Positions 1-7,212 of a stretch of 64,000 bases of DNA are shown piece after piece. The position numbers and the translations under genes were made by a program. Position 1 is the stretch's first letter; the number at the start of each line of letters is the position of its first letter. The stretch is from contig NZ_CP023690.1 in the NCBI RefSeq assembly GCF_008704795.1, positions 992,001 through 1,056,000 of the forward strand, written 5' to 3'. Source of the DNA: Streptomyces spectabilis (GTDB lineage Bacteria; Actinomycetota; Actinomycetes; Streptomycetales; Streptomycetaceae). The notes below the pieces were generated by a model. The model was not told the origin of the DNA and did no database searches. It worked only from the letters and a program-made list of their open reading frames with translations.

Positions 1-150
1 CCGCACGGGTCGGTGCATCGCGCACGCGGCCCGTGCCGCGCAACGGAGGGAAATCCACCCCGTCTCAAACACGTGTGTTCGAACCTCTGGCGTTCGTCGT
101 TGTGCCCGGCATCGCCCGTCCGACCCCAACGCCTACCAGGAGGTGCGCAG

Positions 151-2043
151 TTGACGACGTCCGACTCCACGAACACGAGTGCCACCACACCACCCCCGCC
201 CCCTCCCCCGGCCGATCTGCGGTTCGAGGCGAAGGACGTGGCGAACCGGCTGGCCGGGATCACCGTGCGCACCGTGGTGCGACGGCTTCCGGCAGCCGTG
301 TGGTGGACGCTGAAGATGGCCTGGCGGGTGGACCGGCCCGCCGTGCTCCTGCTGGGGGTCTGCCAGCTGGCGGCCGGGGTCGCGCAGGCGGTGGCGCTGG
401 CCGCGACGGCCCGCGCGATGGGCCCGCTGCTCGGCGGGGCGGACGCCGCGTCGCGCATCGACGCCGCGCTCCCGGCACTCGCGGTGATGGTGGCCGCCGC
501 CGCCGTGGCCCGGGTGTTCACGGTCCTCGCGGCCTACGGGTCGGGCCGCGTCACGCCGAAGCTGACCACGGAGGCGGACACCCGGTTCGTGGAGACGGTG
601 TGCCGGGCCGAGCTCACGGCGATGGAGGAACCCGGCTTCCACGACGCCCAGACGGCCGCCAAGGCCGGGGTCCAGCGCACCGCCAACGTGGTCACCGACG
701 TCCAGCGGTGCATGTCCGCACTCATGCAGATCACCGGCGCCATGGGCGCCCTCACCGTGCTGCACCCCGTCCTGCTGCCGCTGATCGTCCTCGCCGTCGT
801 CCCGGCCGGGGTCGGCGAGATCGTCGCCGCGCGGATCAGCTACCGCACGCACTACCTGAACATCGGCGACCAGAACGTACGACACATGGTGCGCTGGTGG
901 GCCACCACACCCAAGCACGCCACCGAGGTCCGCGCGAACGGCATGACGGACTACGTGCGGTACTGGTACGCCGCGATCTCCCGGCGCATGGACGCCCGCA
1001 CCATCGCCGCGGCTCCCCGCACGGCACGCACCGTGCTCGCCGCGTCGGCGGTCGGCGGCCTGTTCCAGACGCTCACCTGGGGCGTCCTCGCCTATCTGGC
1101 GACCCACGGCCACATCGGCCTGGCCGTCGCCGCCACCGCCGTCGTCGGCCTCCGGGCCGTGATCGCCTCGCTGGGGAACGCGGTCAGCTACGCCGCGAAC
1201 GTCCTCAACACCGGCATGTACCTCGAAGACCTGCACAGCTTCCTCGACCGCACCGGACGAGCCGCGCAGCAGCGCGGCACCCGCCTGCCGGACGCGCCCC
1301 GCGAGGTGCGGGTGGACAACGCCTCCTACACCTACCCCTCCAAGGACCGGCCCGCCGTGGACGGCCTGTCCCTGACCCTGACCCGCGGGGAAGTCGTCGC
1401 GGTCGTCGGGGTGAACGGAGCGGGCAAGTCCACCCTCATGAACCTGATCACCGCCGTCACCCTGCCGGACAAGGGCCGCGTCCTGTGGGACGCGGCCGAG
1501 ACCCGCGCACTCGACGCCGACGCCGTGTGGCGGCACACCGGCGTGGTCACCCAGGACTTCGCCAAGTGGCCTCTGCGCGCCCGCGAGAACGTCACCCAGG
1601 GCCAGCCCCGCACCGATCACGACGACCCGGTGTGGGAGGCCGTCGACCAGGTCGGTCTGCGCGAGGCGGTCGACGAGCTGCCGCACGGCCTCGACACCCT
1701 CCTGGCCCGCGAGTACTTCGGCGGCTCGGAGCTCTCCGGCGGCCAGTGGCAGCGCTTCGCCTGCGCCCGCGCCCTCTACCGCAAGCCCGCCGTCCTCATC
1801 CTGGACGAGCCCACCAGCCAGCTCGACGCGCGCGGCGAGCACCAGATCTTCACCGCCCTGCGGCAGCAGCGCCGCGACCGCATCACGGTGATCGTCACGC
1901 ACCGCCTCGACAACACCCGCCTCGCCGACCGCATCCTCGTCCTCGACCACGGCCGCATCGTCGAGCAGGGCACCTTCGACGAACTGCGCGCCACCCCCGG
2001 CTCGTTGTTCGCCGAGCTGTACGACCTCTCTCAGGACCGGTAG
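151..2043 (+). CDS. ABC transporter, fused permease and ATPase (exporter type)
   Basis: A half-transporter with an N-terminal transmembrane domain (roughly residues 45-350) followed by a nucleotide-binding domain. Visible ATPase motifs are Walker A GVNGAGKST near residue 420, the signature LSGGQWQR near 529, Walker B ending LILDEPTS near 550 and an H-loop THRL near 580. It should act as a dimer in the membrane exporting a small molecule or peptide. I start at TTG 151 because AGGAGGTG lies at 139-146, immediately upstream; a longer frame from position 13 would add a Pro/Arg-rich tail with no ribosome site. The N-terminus carries a run of seven prolines. A TetR gene follows 124 bp downstream on the same strand, compatible with control of efflux, but no substrate can be assigned. 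Confidence 0.9.
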   Translation: MTTSDSTNTSATTPPPPPPPADLRFEAKDVANRLAGITVRTVVRRLPAAVWWTLKMAWRVDRPAVLLLGVCQLAAGVAQAVALAATARAMGPLLGGADAASRIDAALPALAVMVAAAAVARVFTVLAAYGSGRVTPKLTTEADTRFVETVCRAELTAMEEPGFHDAQTAAKAGVQRTANVVTDVQRCMSALMQITGAMGALTVLHPVLLPLIVLAVVPAGVGEIVAARISYRTHYLNIGDQNVRHMVRWWATTPKHATEVRANGMTDYVRYWYAAISRRMDARTIAAAPRTARTVLAASAVGGLFQTLTWGVLAYLATHGHIGLAVAATAVVGLRAVIASLGNAVSYAANVLNTGMYLEDLHSFLDRTGRAAQQRGTRLPDAPREVRVDNASYTYPSKDRPAVDGLSLTLTRGEVVAVVGVNGAGKSTLMNLITAVTLPDKGRVLWDAAETRALDADAVWRHTGVVTQDFAKWPLRARENVTQGQPRTDHDDPVWEAVDQVGLREAVDELPHGLDTLLAREYFGGSELSGGQWQRFACARALYRKPAVLILDEPTSQLDARGEHQIFTALRQQRRDRITVIVTHRLDNTRLADRILVLDHGRIVEQGTFDELRATPGSLFAELYDLSQDR

Positions 2044-2167
2044 GACCGCGCCCGGCGCAGACGACGAGCGGGACGACGCGCAAGGGAGGGGTCAAGAGAC
2101 TGCGTGATAGCTTCTCACCAAACCTCGAAGATATAGCCGAGGGAAGACGGACGGAAGGCGGCAGGCC

Positions 2168-2821
2168 ATGGCGGCAACCGGCGCGAAGACCCCCCGGGAG
2201 CGCTATCGCGCCCAGGTGCGCGCGGAGGTCAAGGAGCACGCCTGGGAGCAGATCGCCACGGCGGGGGCGTCCGCCCTCTCCCTCAACGCGATCGCCAAAC
2301 AGATGGGCATGAGCGGCCCCGCGCTCTACCGCTACTTCGCCAGCCGCGACGAGCTGATCACGGAACTCATCCGGGACGCGTACCGCGGCCTCGCCGACGC
2401 CGTCCGCGCGGCCGCCGCGGAGGGTGCGGACCTCGCTGGGCTCGCCCACGCCCTCCGCGAGTGGGCCCTGGCGGACCCCCAGCGGTACTTCCTCGTCTAC
2501 GGCACGCCCGTCCCCGGCTACCACGCGCCCGAGGACTTCACCGGCATCGCCCGCGAGATCATGGCGACCCTGCTCGACGCGAGTGCGGCGCTCCCCCCGG
2601 CCGGCTCCGCGACGGCGTTCCACACGCACCTGGAAGGCCACCGGGACTGGGCCGGGGACCACCCCGCCCCGCCCGCGGCCCTGCACCGGGCACTGTCCTT
2701 CTGGGCCCGGCTGCACGGCGTCCTGTCGCTCGAACTCGCCGGGCACTTCACCGGAATGGGCTTCGACCCGGACCGGTTCTTCGCGGCCGAACTGGACGAC
2801 CTGCTGGCGGACCGGGCCTGA
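2168..2821 (+). CDS. TetR/AcrR family transcriptional regulator
   Basis: 217 aa. The N-terminal helix-turn-helix spans about residues 20-65 (SLNAIAKQMGMSGPALYRYF), the classical TetR DNA-recognition segment. The C-terminal part, with the aromatic-rich WALADPQRYFLVYG and a later FWARLHGVLSLEL, resembles the WHG-type TetR ligand domain. It is presumed to repress itself or the upstream ABC gene. The start is the ATG preceded by GGAAGGCGG. It ends only 12 bp from the convergent kinase gene. The effector is unknown. Confidence 0.88.
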   Translation: MAATGAKTPRERYRAQVRAEVKEHAWEQIATAGASALSLNAIAKQMGMSGPALYRYFASRDELITELIRDAYRGLADAVRAAAAEGADLAGLAHALREWALADPQRYFLVYGTPVPGYHAPEDFTGIAREIMATLLDASAALPPAGSATAFHTHLEGHRDWAGDHPAPPAALHRALSFWARLHGVLSLELAGHFTGMGFDPDRFFAAELDDLLADRA

Positions 2822-2833
2822 CGCGTCCCGGGA

Positions 2834-3727
2834 TCAGGCGGTGCGCGCCGCGTCCGCGAGGACCTCGTCGACGACGTGGCGTGCGACCGTCGCCATCCTC
2901 GGGTCCTTGTTCCGGTAGTAGCTCAGCTCCATCAGCGCGATCGACAGGGCCCAGCCGCGGCCCCGCGCCCAGGCGGCGTCGTCCAGCGGCAGCGCGGCCC
3001 GGAAGGCGTCGCGCACGCCGGCGGGCAGCACGTACCACGCCACGATGAGGTCGACGGCGGGATCGCCGAGGCCCAGGCACTCGAAGTCGATGACGGCGCT
3101 CAGCCGCCCCCGGCTGATCAGCAGGTTCCCCGGTTGCAGATCCGCGTGGATCCACACCGGCGGTCCGGTCCGCTCGGGGGCGCGCAGGGCCGCCTCCCAC
3201 GCGGCGGCCGCCGCGTCCGTGTCGATGACGCCGCGCAGGTCCGCGAGCGCCTCGCGGGTCTCCGCGTCCCTCTCCTTCAGCGACTCGCCGCGGTACGAGG
3301 GCGGCCCGTCAGCCGGGTCGATCCCTTGCAGGGCCACGACGAACTCTGCGAGCGCGGTGGCGAGCGCGCCGGGTTCGGCGATCCGGCCGACGACCGGGTT
3401 CTCCCCCTCGATCCAGCGGTAGACGGTCCAACGCCAGGGGTACCCCTCGGCCGGGAGCCCCTCCCCCAGCAGGACGGGCACGGGCACCGGGAGCGACGGG
3501 GCGAGCCTCGGCAGCCACACGTCCTCCTTGGCGACCTCGTCGACGGACCCCGACCGGCGCGGCAGCCGCACCACCATGTCCTCGCCGAGCCGGTACATCA
3601 CGTTCGACGTACCGCCCGATGCGACCGCCTCGACGGGCAGCTCCGCCCACTGCGGGAACTGCTGGGCGATCAGCCGTCGTACGAGAACGGCGTCGACGCG
3701 CGGCTCGTCGGCGTGCAGGGTGCTCAT
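2834..3727 (-). CDS. Aminoglycoside/macrolide phosphotransferase-family kinase
   Basis: 297 aa in the APH/choline-kinase fold. The Brenner-type catalytic motif HADLQPGNLL is near residue 193 and the Mg-binding segment IDFECLGLGDPAVDL follows about 20 residues later. The N-terminal lobe has a glycine-rich SGGTSNVMYRLG and a conserved VVRLPRR. Such enzymes phosphorylate antibiotic or small-metabolite hydroxyls with ATP or GTP; the actual substrate is not evident. The start chosen is ATG 3727 (MSTLHADE). The same frame continues upstream without an APH-like sequence, so a longer start is unlikely. Confidence 0.85.
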   Translation of the reverse strand: MSTLHADEPRVDAVLVRRLIAQQFPQWAELPVEAVASGGTSNVMYRLGEDMVVRLPRRSGSVDEVAKEDVWLPRLAPSLPVPVPVLLGEGLPAEGYPWRWTVYRWIEGENPVVGRIAEPGALATALAEFVVALQGIDPADGPPSYRGESLKERDAETREALADLRGVIDTDAAAAAWEAALRAPERTGPPVWIHADLQPGNLLISRGRLSAVIDFECLGLGDPAVDLIVAWYVLPAGVRDAFRAALPLDDAAWARGRGWALSIALMELSYYRNKDPRMATVARHVVDEVLADAARTA

Positions 3728-3858
3728 GGATGCCTTCCGGGGCCGGTTCCTCGACGTCCGCACGGGTGCGGACGCGCAGGCCATGGAACGCTCCGGGGCC
3801 GCGCGCGTCAACCGATATTCGGTGGTGGGCGTGCGGTCGGCTTCGTTAGCGTCGGCCC

Positions 3859-4420
3859 GGTGATGTATCAGCATCTGCTGGGGCTTGAGGGCATCGCCTC
3901 GCTGCGGTCGTTCACAGGCGAGCTCGGGGAGCCCCGGGCGGCTGAGGAGGACGCCCACCACGGGCCCCCCGACCGGGAGTTCGTCGCGGCGCTCCTGGCC
4001 GGGCGCGGGCACCACGTCATCGGGGTGGACAGCACACCGGACATGCTGGCGCGGGCGCGCGACCGGGTGCCCGGCGGCGCGTTCCTCCTGGGCGGCCTTC
4101 ACCAACTGCCGGTGACCGGCGACGCCGTGGACCTCGTCGTGTGCTCCCTGGCCCGGACGCGCGTGCCCGTTCTGCGGCCGGGCTTCGCGGAGTTCGCCCG
4201 GGTGCTGCGCCCCGGGGGCCATCTGGTGCTCTCCGACCTGCATCCGGAGCGGGTGGCGCGGGGCGTGGTGCCGACGACACCGTCCGCCGCCGAGCCGTCG
4301 CCCGGCCCATCGGCCCCGGTGGGGCCGCGGGAGCCCTGCTCCTCCGGCACTTCCAGCAGGCCCCTGCCCGCGCCCGAGCCCACAACTCCTCTACTGGCTG
4401 GACCATCTGATGCCCTGTGA
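3859..4420 (+). pseudogene. Decayed class I SAM-dependent methyltransferase
   Basis: The readable frame gives GHHVIGVDSTPDMLARARDRVP, then GAVDL-like and EFARVLRPGGHLVLSDLHPE, which are motifs II to post-IV of a small-molecule methyltransferase. The N-terminal part that should carry the SAM-binding DxGxGxG motif is missing: upstream of residue DREFV the sequence has no family resemblance. After SDLHPERVARG the frame breaks, and the expected C-terminal (L/W)xHFQ segment is read only in another frame (LLLRHFQQ near 4340-4360). The remnant ends inside the start of the adenosine deaminase gene. I infer deletion plus a frameshift; it cannot encode a working enzyme. Confidence 0.75.
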
Positions 4421-5366
4421 GACGCCTCCCGCCCCGCGCCACGAACTCCACTGCCACCTCGACGGCTCGGTCCGACCCGGCACGGTGGCCGAACTCGCCC
4501 GTGCGCAGGGGGTGCCGTTGGACGGGCCCGTGCGGGAGTTGGTGACCGCGCCCGCGCGCTGCGGCAGTCTGGGCCGGTTCCTCACCTACATCGACGTGCC
4601 CTTGTCCGTGCTCCAGACGCCCGAGGCGCTGCGGAGGGCCGCCCGCGAGCTGGTGGAGGACTGGCGGGCGGATCACGTCGTCCACGGCGAGGTCCGCTTC
4701 GCGCCGCAACTGCACGGCGAGCGGGGCATGACCCTGGACGACGCGGTACGCGCCGTCGCGGAGGGCCTTGCCGAAGGGCGCGCCGCGACCGGCGTGCGCA
4801 CCGGTCTGCTGCTGTGCTGTCTAAGGCACCAGTCCCCCGACGACAGCCTCGCCGTCGCCGAGGCCGCCGTGCGGCACCGCGGCGAGGTCGCCGGTCTCGA
4901 TCTCGCGGGCGACGAGCGGCTCCACCGGGCGCGCGCCCACCGCGAGGCCTTCGACCTCGCGCACGGGGCGGGCCTTCCGTGCACGGTCCACGCCGGGGAG
5001 GCCGCGGGGCCGGAGAGCGTGTGGGAGGCGATCGACGTGCTCGGTGCGCGCCGCATCGGCCACGGCGTGCGCTGCGTGGGCGACCCGGCGCTCCTGGACC
5101 GGCTCCGCCGCGACCGGCTCGCCCTGGAGATGTGCCCCACCAGCAACGTCCAGACCGGCGCCGTGCCCGGCCTGGCCGGGCACCCCGCCACCCGGTTGCT
5201 CGCCGAGGGTCTCGCCGTCACCATCAGCACCGACACCCGCACCACGTCGGACACGACGCTGACGGCCGAGTTCGCCGCGTTGCGCCGGGGCGCGGGGTGG
5301 ACCGCCGAGCAGGAGCGCCTCGCCCAACAGCACGCCCGCGACGCGGTGTTCGCCGCTGTGGGCTAG
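4410..5366 (+). CDS. Adenosine deaminase-family metal-dependent hydrolase
   Basis: 318 aa, close to the usual length of bacterial adenosine deaminases. Metal ligands and catalytic residues are visible in order: ELHCHLDGS at residues 12-20, VHAGE near 192, IGHG near 216 and ISTDTRTTSDTT near 272. The last block departs from the usual TDNRLMS-type sequence but keeps the metal-binding Asp. The enzyme would deaminate adenosine, or a related 6-aminopurine nucleoside, in the cytoplasm. The start overlaps the end of the methyltransferase remnant. Its TAG stop (5364-5366) lies within the terminal CTAG of the inverted-repeat element that follows. Confidence 0.88.
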   Translation: MPCETPPAPRHELHCHLDGSVRPGTVAELARAQGVPLDGPVRELVTAPARCGSLGRFLTYIDVPLSVLQTPEALRRAARELVEDWRADHVVHGEVRFAPQLHGERGMTLDDAVRAVAEGLAEGRAATGVRTGLLLCCLRHQSPDDSLAVAEAAVRHRGEVAGLDLAGDERLHRARAHREAFDLAHGAGLPCTVHAGEAAGPESVWEAIDVLGARRIGHGVRCVGDPALLDRLRRDRLALEMCPTSNVQTGAVPGLAGHPATRLLAEGLAVTISTDTRTTSDTTLTAEFAALRRGAGWTAEQERLAQQHARDAVFAAVG

Positions 5367-5530
5367 GGCGTGTCCGATGGGTCGGCGTGGAGCAAGGAGC
5401 GGCGTCTGGTGCGTGCGATCGCAAGGCGCCGGGATGTCCTCGTAGCGGAGCTACTAGGGCATTTCGGCAACGCGGCGAGCGTGCGTGCCAGGCGTCGCGA
5501 CGCCGCGCCGACCCATCGGACACGCCCTAG
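5363..5530. repeat. 168-bp MITE-like inverted-repeat element
   Basis: Positions 5363-5387 and 5506-5530 are perfect 25-bp inverted repeats, beginning CTAGGGCGTGTCCGATGGGT and ending with its complement. The interior is an imperfect palindrome with a small central hairpin (GTAG-CGGAG-CTAC at about 5440-5452). It encodes no protein. The terminal CTAG on each side supplies the stop codons of both flanking convergent genes. The structure resembles miniature inverted-repeat elements scattered in Streptomyces intergenic regions. When transcribed it should fold into a long hairpin that could also act as a bidirectional terminator. Confidence 0.8.
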
Positions 5531-6375
5531 GCGCTGAACGTCTTCCGGAGGAGTTCGCCGAACTCCTCCGGGTGCGTGGTCAGGCCGGTGTGCCCGCCGG
5601 GGAAGTGCAGCATCTCCGTGCCGAGGCGCTCGGCCAGGAGAGCGGCCGGGCGGTAGGCCAGCTCGCCACGCGAGTCCTGGCCGCCGGCGAGGACGAGACG
5701 GTCCGACAGCGCCCGCAGCCGGTCGACGTCCGGGGTGTGGGACATGAACGGGGGCACGATGCGCGTGACGAAGTACGGCAGGTTGGCCATCGTCCGCTCG
5801 GCCCGCGCCGCCGCCTGGGGCGGCAGTCGGGGCGCCTGCGGTGCACCGCCCTCGGCCGGGGCGGCGCTCCCGCCCCGCGTGAGCCCGGCGGCGAACACGG
5901 TCATCGCCGCCATGAGCCCCTCGGCGTGGAACGCCTCCTGCACGCGCGCGACGAGGGCACGGTGGTCGGCCGCGTCGGGCAGGACCTCCACGAGCGGCGG
6001 CTCGTGCGCCACGAGGCGTGCGACGCGGTCGGGGTGGGTGCTGAGCAGGTGCACGGCGGCGATCGCGCCCGAGCTGGAGCCGAAGACGCGGGCGGGCTCG
6101 TCGGGCGAGAGGAGTTCAAGGATCCGGTACGCGTCGTCGGCGTGCTCGGCCACCCGCTGTTCGGCGTCGGGGTCGTCCAGCGTGCTGCGGGAGATGCCGC
6201 GCGGGTCGTAGGTGGCGACCGTGCAGTCGGCGGCGAGGCCGTCCGCGACCCCGTCGAAGGCGGCCGCGCCGCCCGCCCCTCCGGGTATGAGCAGCAGGAG
6301 CGGGCCCCGGCCGCGCACTTCGTAGTGCAGGGTCGCGCCGTTCACGCGCAGGCTTCCGGTGGTCGGTCCGGTCAT
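5527..6375 (-). CDS. Alpha/beta hydrolase
   Basis: 282 aa with the alpha/beta hydrolase layout: oxyanion loop LLIPGGAGG near residue 30, YDPRG near 56, nucleophile elbow GSSSG near 98, an Asp-containing block before GGQDSRGE, and the late histidine in FPGGHTGL. The substrate is unknown. It is co-transcribed with the upstream TetR gene: its ATG overlaps the TetR stop by 4 bp (ATGA), and AAGGAGA provides the ribosome site. The stop codon lies in the end of the inverted-repeat element. Confidence 0.87.
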   Translation of the reverse strand: MTGPTTGSLRVNGATLHYEVRGRGPLLLLIPGGAGGAAAFDGVADGLAADCTVATYDPRGISRSTLDDPDAEQRVAEHADDAYRILELLSPDEPARVFGSSSGAIAAVHLLSTHPDRVARLVAHEPPLVEVLPDAADHRALVARVQEAFHAEGLMAAMTVFAAGLTRGGSAAPAEGGAPQAPRLPPQAAARAERTMANLPYFVTRIVPPFMSHTPDVDRLRALSDRLVLAGGQDSRGELAYRPAALLAERLGTEMLHFPGGHTGLTTHPEEFGELLRKTFSA

Positions 6376-6965
6376 CGGGGGTCTCCTTCTCGGGACGGGG
6401 GCCAGTGCTCCAGGAGGGCGTGCAGGGCGTCGAGGGCGCGGACCCAGCTCTGCTGCGCCGGGCGCCGGTGCGCGAACCCGCCCGCGGCCTCCAGGGCGAC
6501 GAAGCCGTGGAAGGTGCTGCGCAGCACCCGTACCGCGTCGGTCAGATCGGGCTCGGCGAGGCCGTAGCCGCGCAGCATGCCGTACGTCAGCTCGACCGCG
6601 CGCCGCGGCCCGGGGGCCCGGGCGGCGAGTTCGGGGTCGATGGGGATCGGGGTCTGTGTCGCGGTGTAGCGGCCCGGGTGGGCGTGGGCGTACTCCCGCC
6701 AGGCGTCGGCGAACGCGACAAGGGCGTCCTTGCCGGAAAGCCCCGCGGTCGCCTCCGCGATGCGGATGGTCTTCTCGTCCGCCGCGAGGAGTGCGATGCG
6801 GCCGCGCAGGTCCTCCAGGTTGCGGACGTGCGAGTAGAGGCTCGCGTCCTTCACCCCGAGCCGCCGCGCGACCTGCGACATCGTCACCCGGTCGAGCCCG
6901 ACCTCGTCCGCGAGCTCCGCGCCCGCCCTCGTCACCGACTCCGGTGTCAGTCCGGCCCGCACCAT
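6372..6965 (-). CDS. TetR family regulator of the hydrolase operon
   Basis: 197 aa. The helix-turn-helix is at about residues 25-50 (MSQVARRLGVKDASLYSHV), followed by a WHG-type ligand domain (WREYAHAHPGRYTATQ). GGGAGGG precedes the ATG. It is first in a two-gene operon with the hydrolase. The dyad just upstream (6981-7015) is the obvious binding site, so I infer autorepression relieved by a small ligand, perhaps the hydrolase substrate. Confidence 0.88.
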   Translation of the reverse strand: MVRAGLTPESVTRAGAELADEVGLDRVTMSQVARRLGVKDASLYSHVRNLEDLRGRIALLAADEKTIRIAEATAGLSGKDALVAFADAWREYAHAHPGRYTATQTPIPIDPELAARAPGPRRAVELTYGMLRGYGLAEPDLTDAVRVLRSTFHGFVALEAAGGFAHRRPAQQSWVRALDALHALLEHWPPSREGDPR

Positions 6966-6980
6966 GCGCCCTCCCGCTTT

Positions 6981-7015
6981 CCTAGGGGTCCTAGTTTTAA
7001 CCTAGTGACCCTAGG
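6981..7015. promoter_or_regulatory. Dyad operator upstream of the TetR-hydrolase operon
   Basis: Two arms of the form CCTAGGG-nnn-CTAG face each other (6981-6994 and 7001-7015, the latter inverted) around an AT-rich TTTTAA centre. This is a local AT-rich island in very GC-rich DNA. It sits 16 bp upstream of the TetR start, where an autoregulatory TetR operator is expected. Confidence 0.65.
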
Positions 7016-7212
7016 AAGACAAGCGGAATCCCGGGGAGAGAGGGCGTCTTCCAGCCAGAGCCACCCCCGCCCCCTCACTCTCCGCAATCACCTACTTGCT
7101 CACCGTTCAGGGATCTGACTAGCGTCCTTCGCGTACGGAACGCGCCTCGTGCGAACGCGAACGCCCCGTACGCGCGCCACCCCCTCACCCCCAACCCCCA
7201 GGAGGCAGCCGT

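Noticed and set aside
69..84. ACACGTGT and GTTCGAAC palindromes resembling a LexA-type site upstream of the first ABC gene
   Set aside because: The half sites do not have the GAAC-n4-GTTC spacing of actinobacterial SOS boxes.
33..2312. Very long Arg/Pro-rich open frames overlapping real genes on both strands (for example across the first ABC gene and the large ATPase)
   Set aside because: High GC suppresses stop codons. These frames have shadow composition (Arg, Pro, Gly repeats), no ribosome site, and lie antisense or out of frame to genes with clear motifs.
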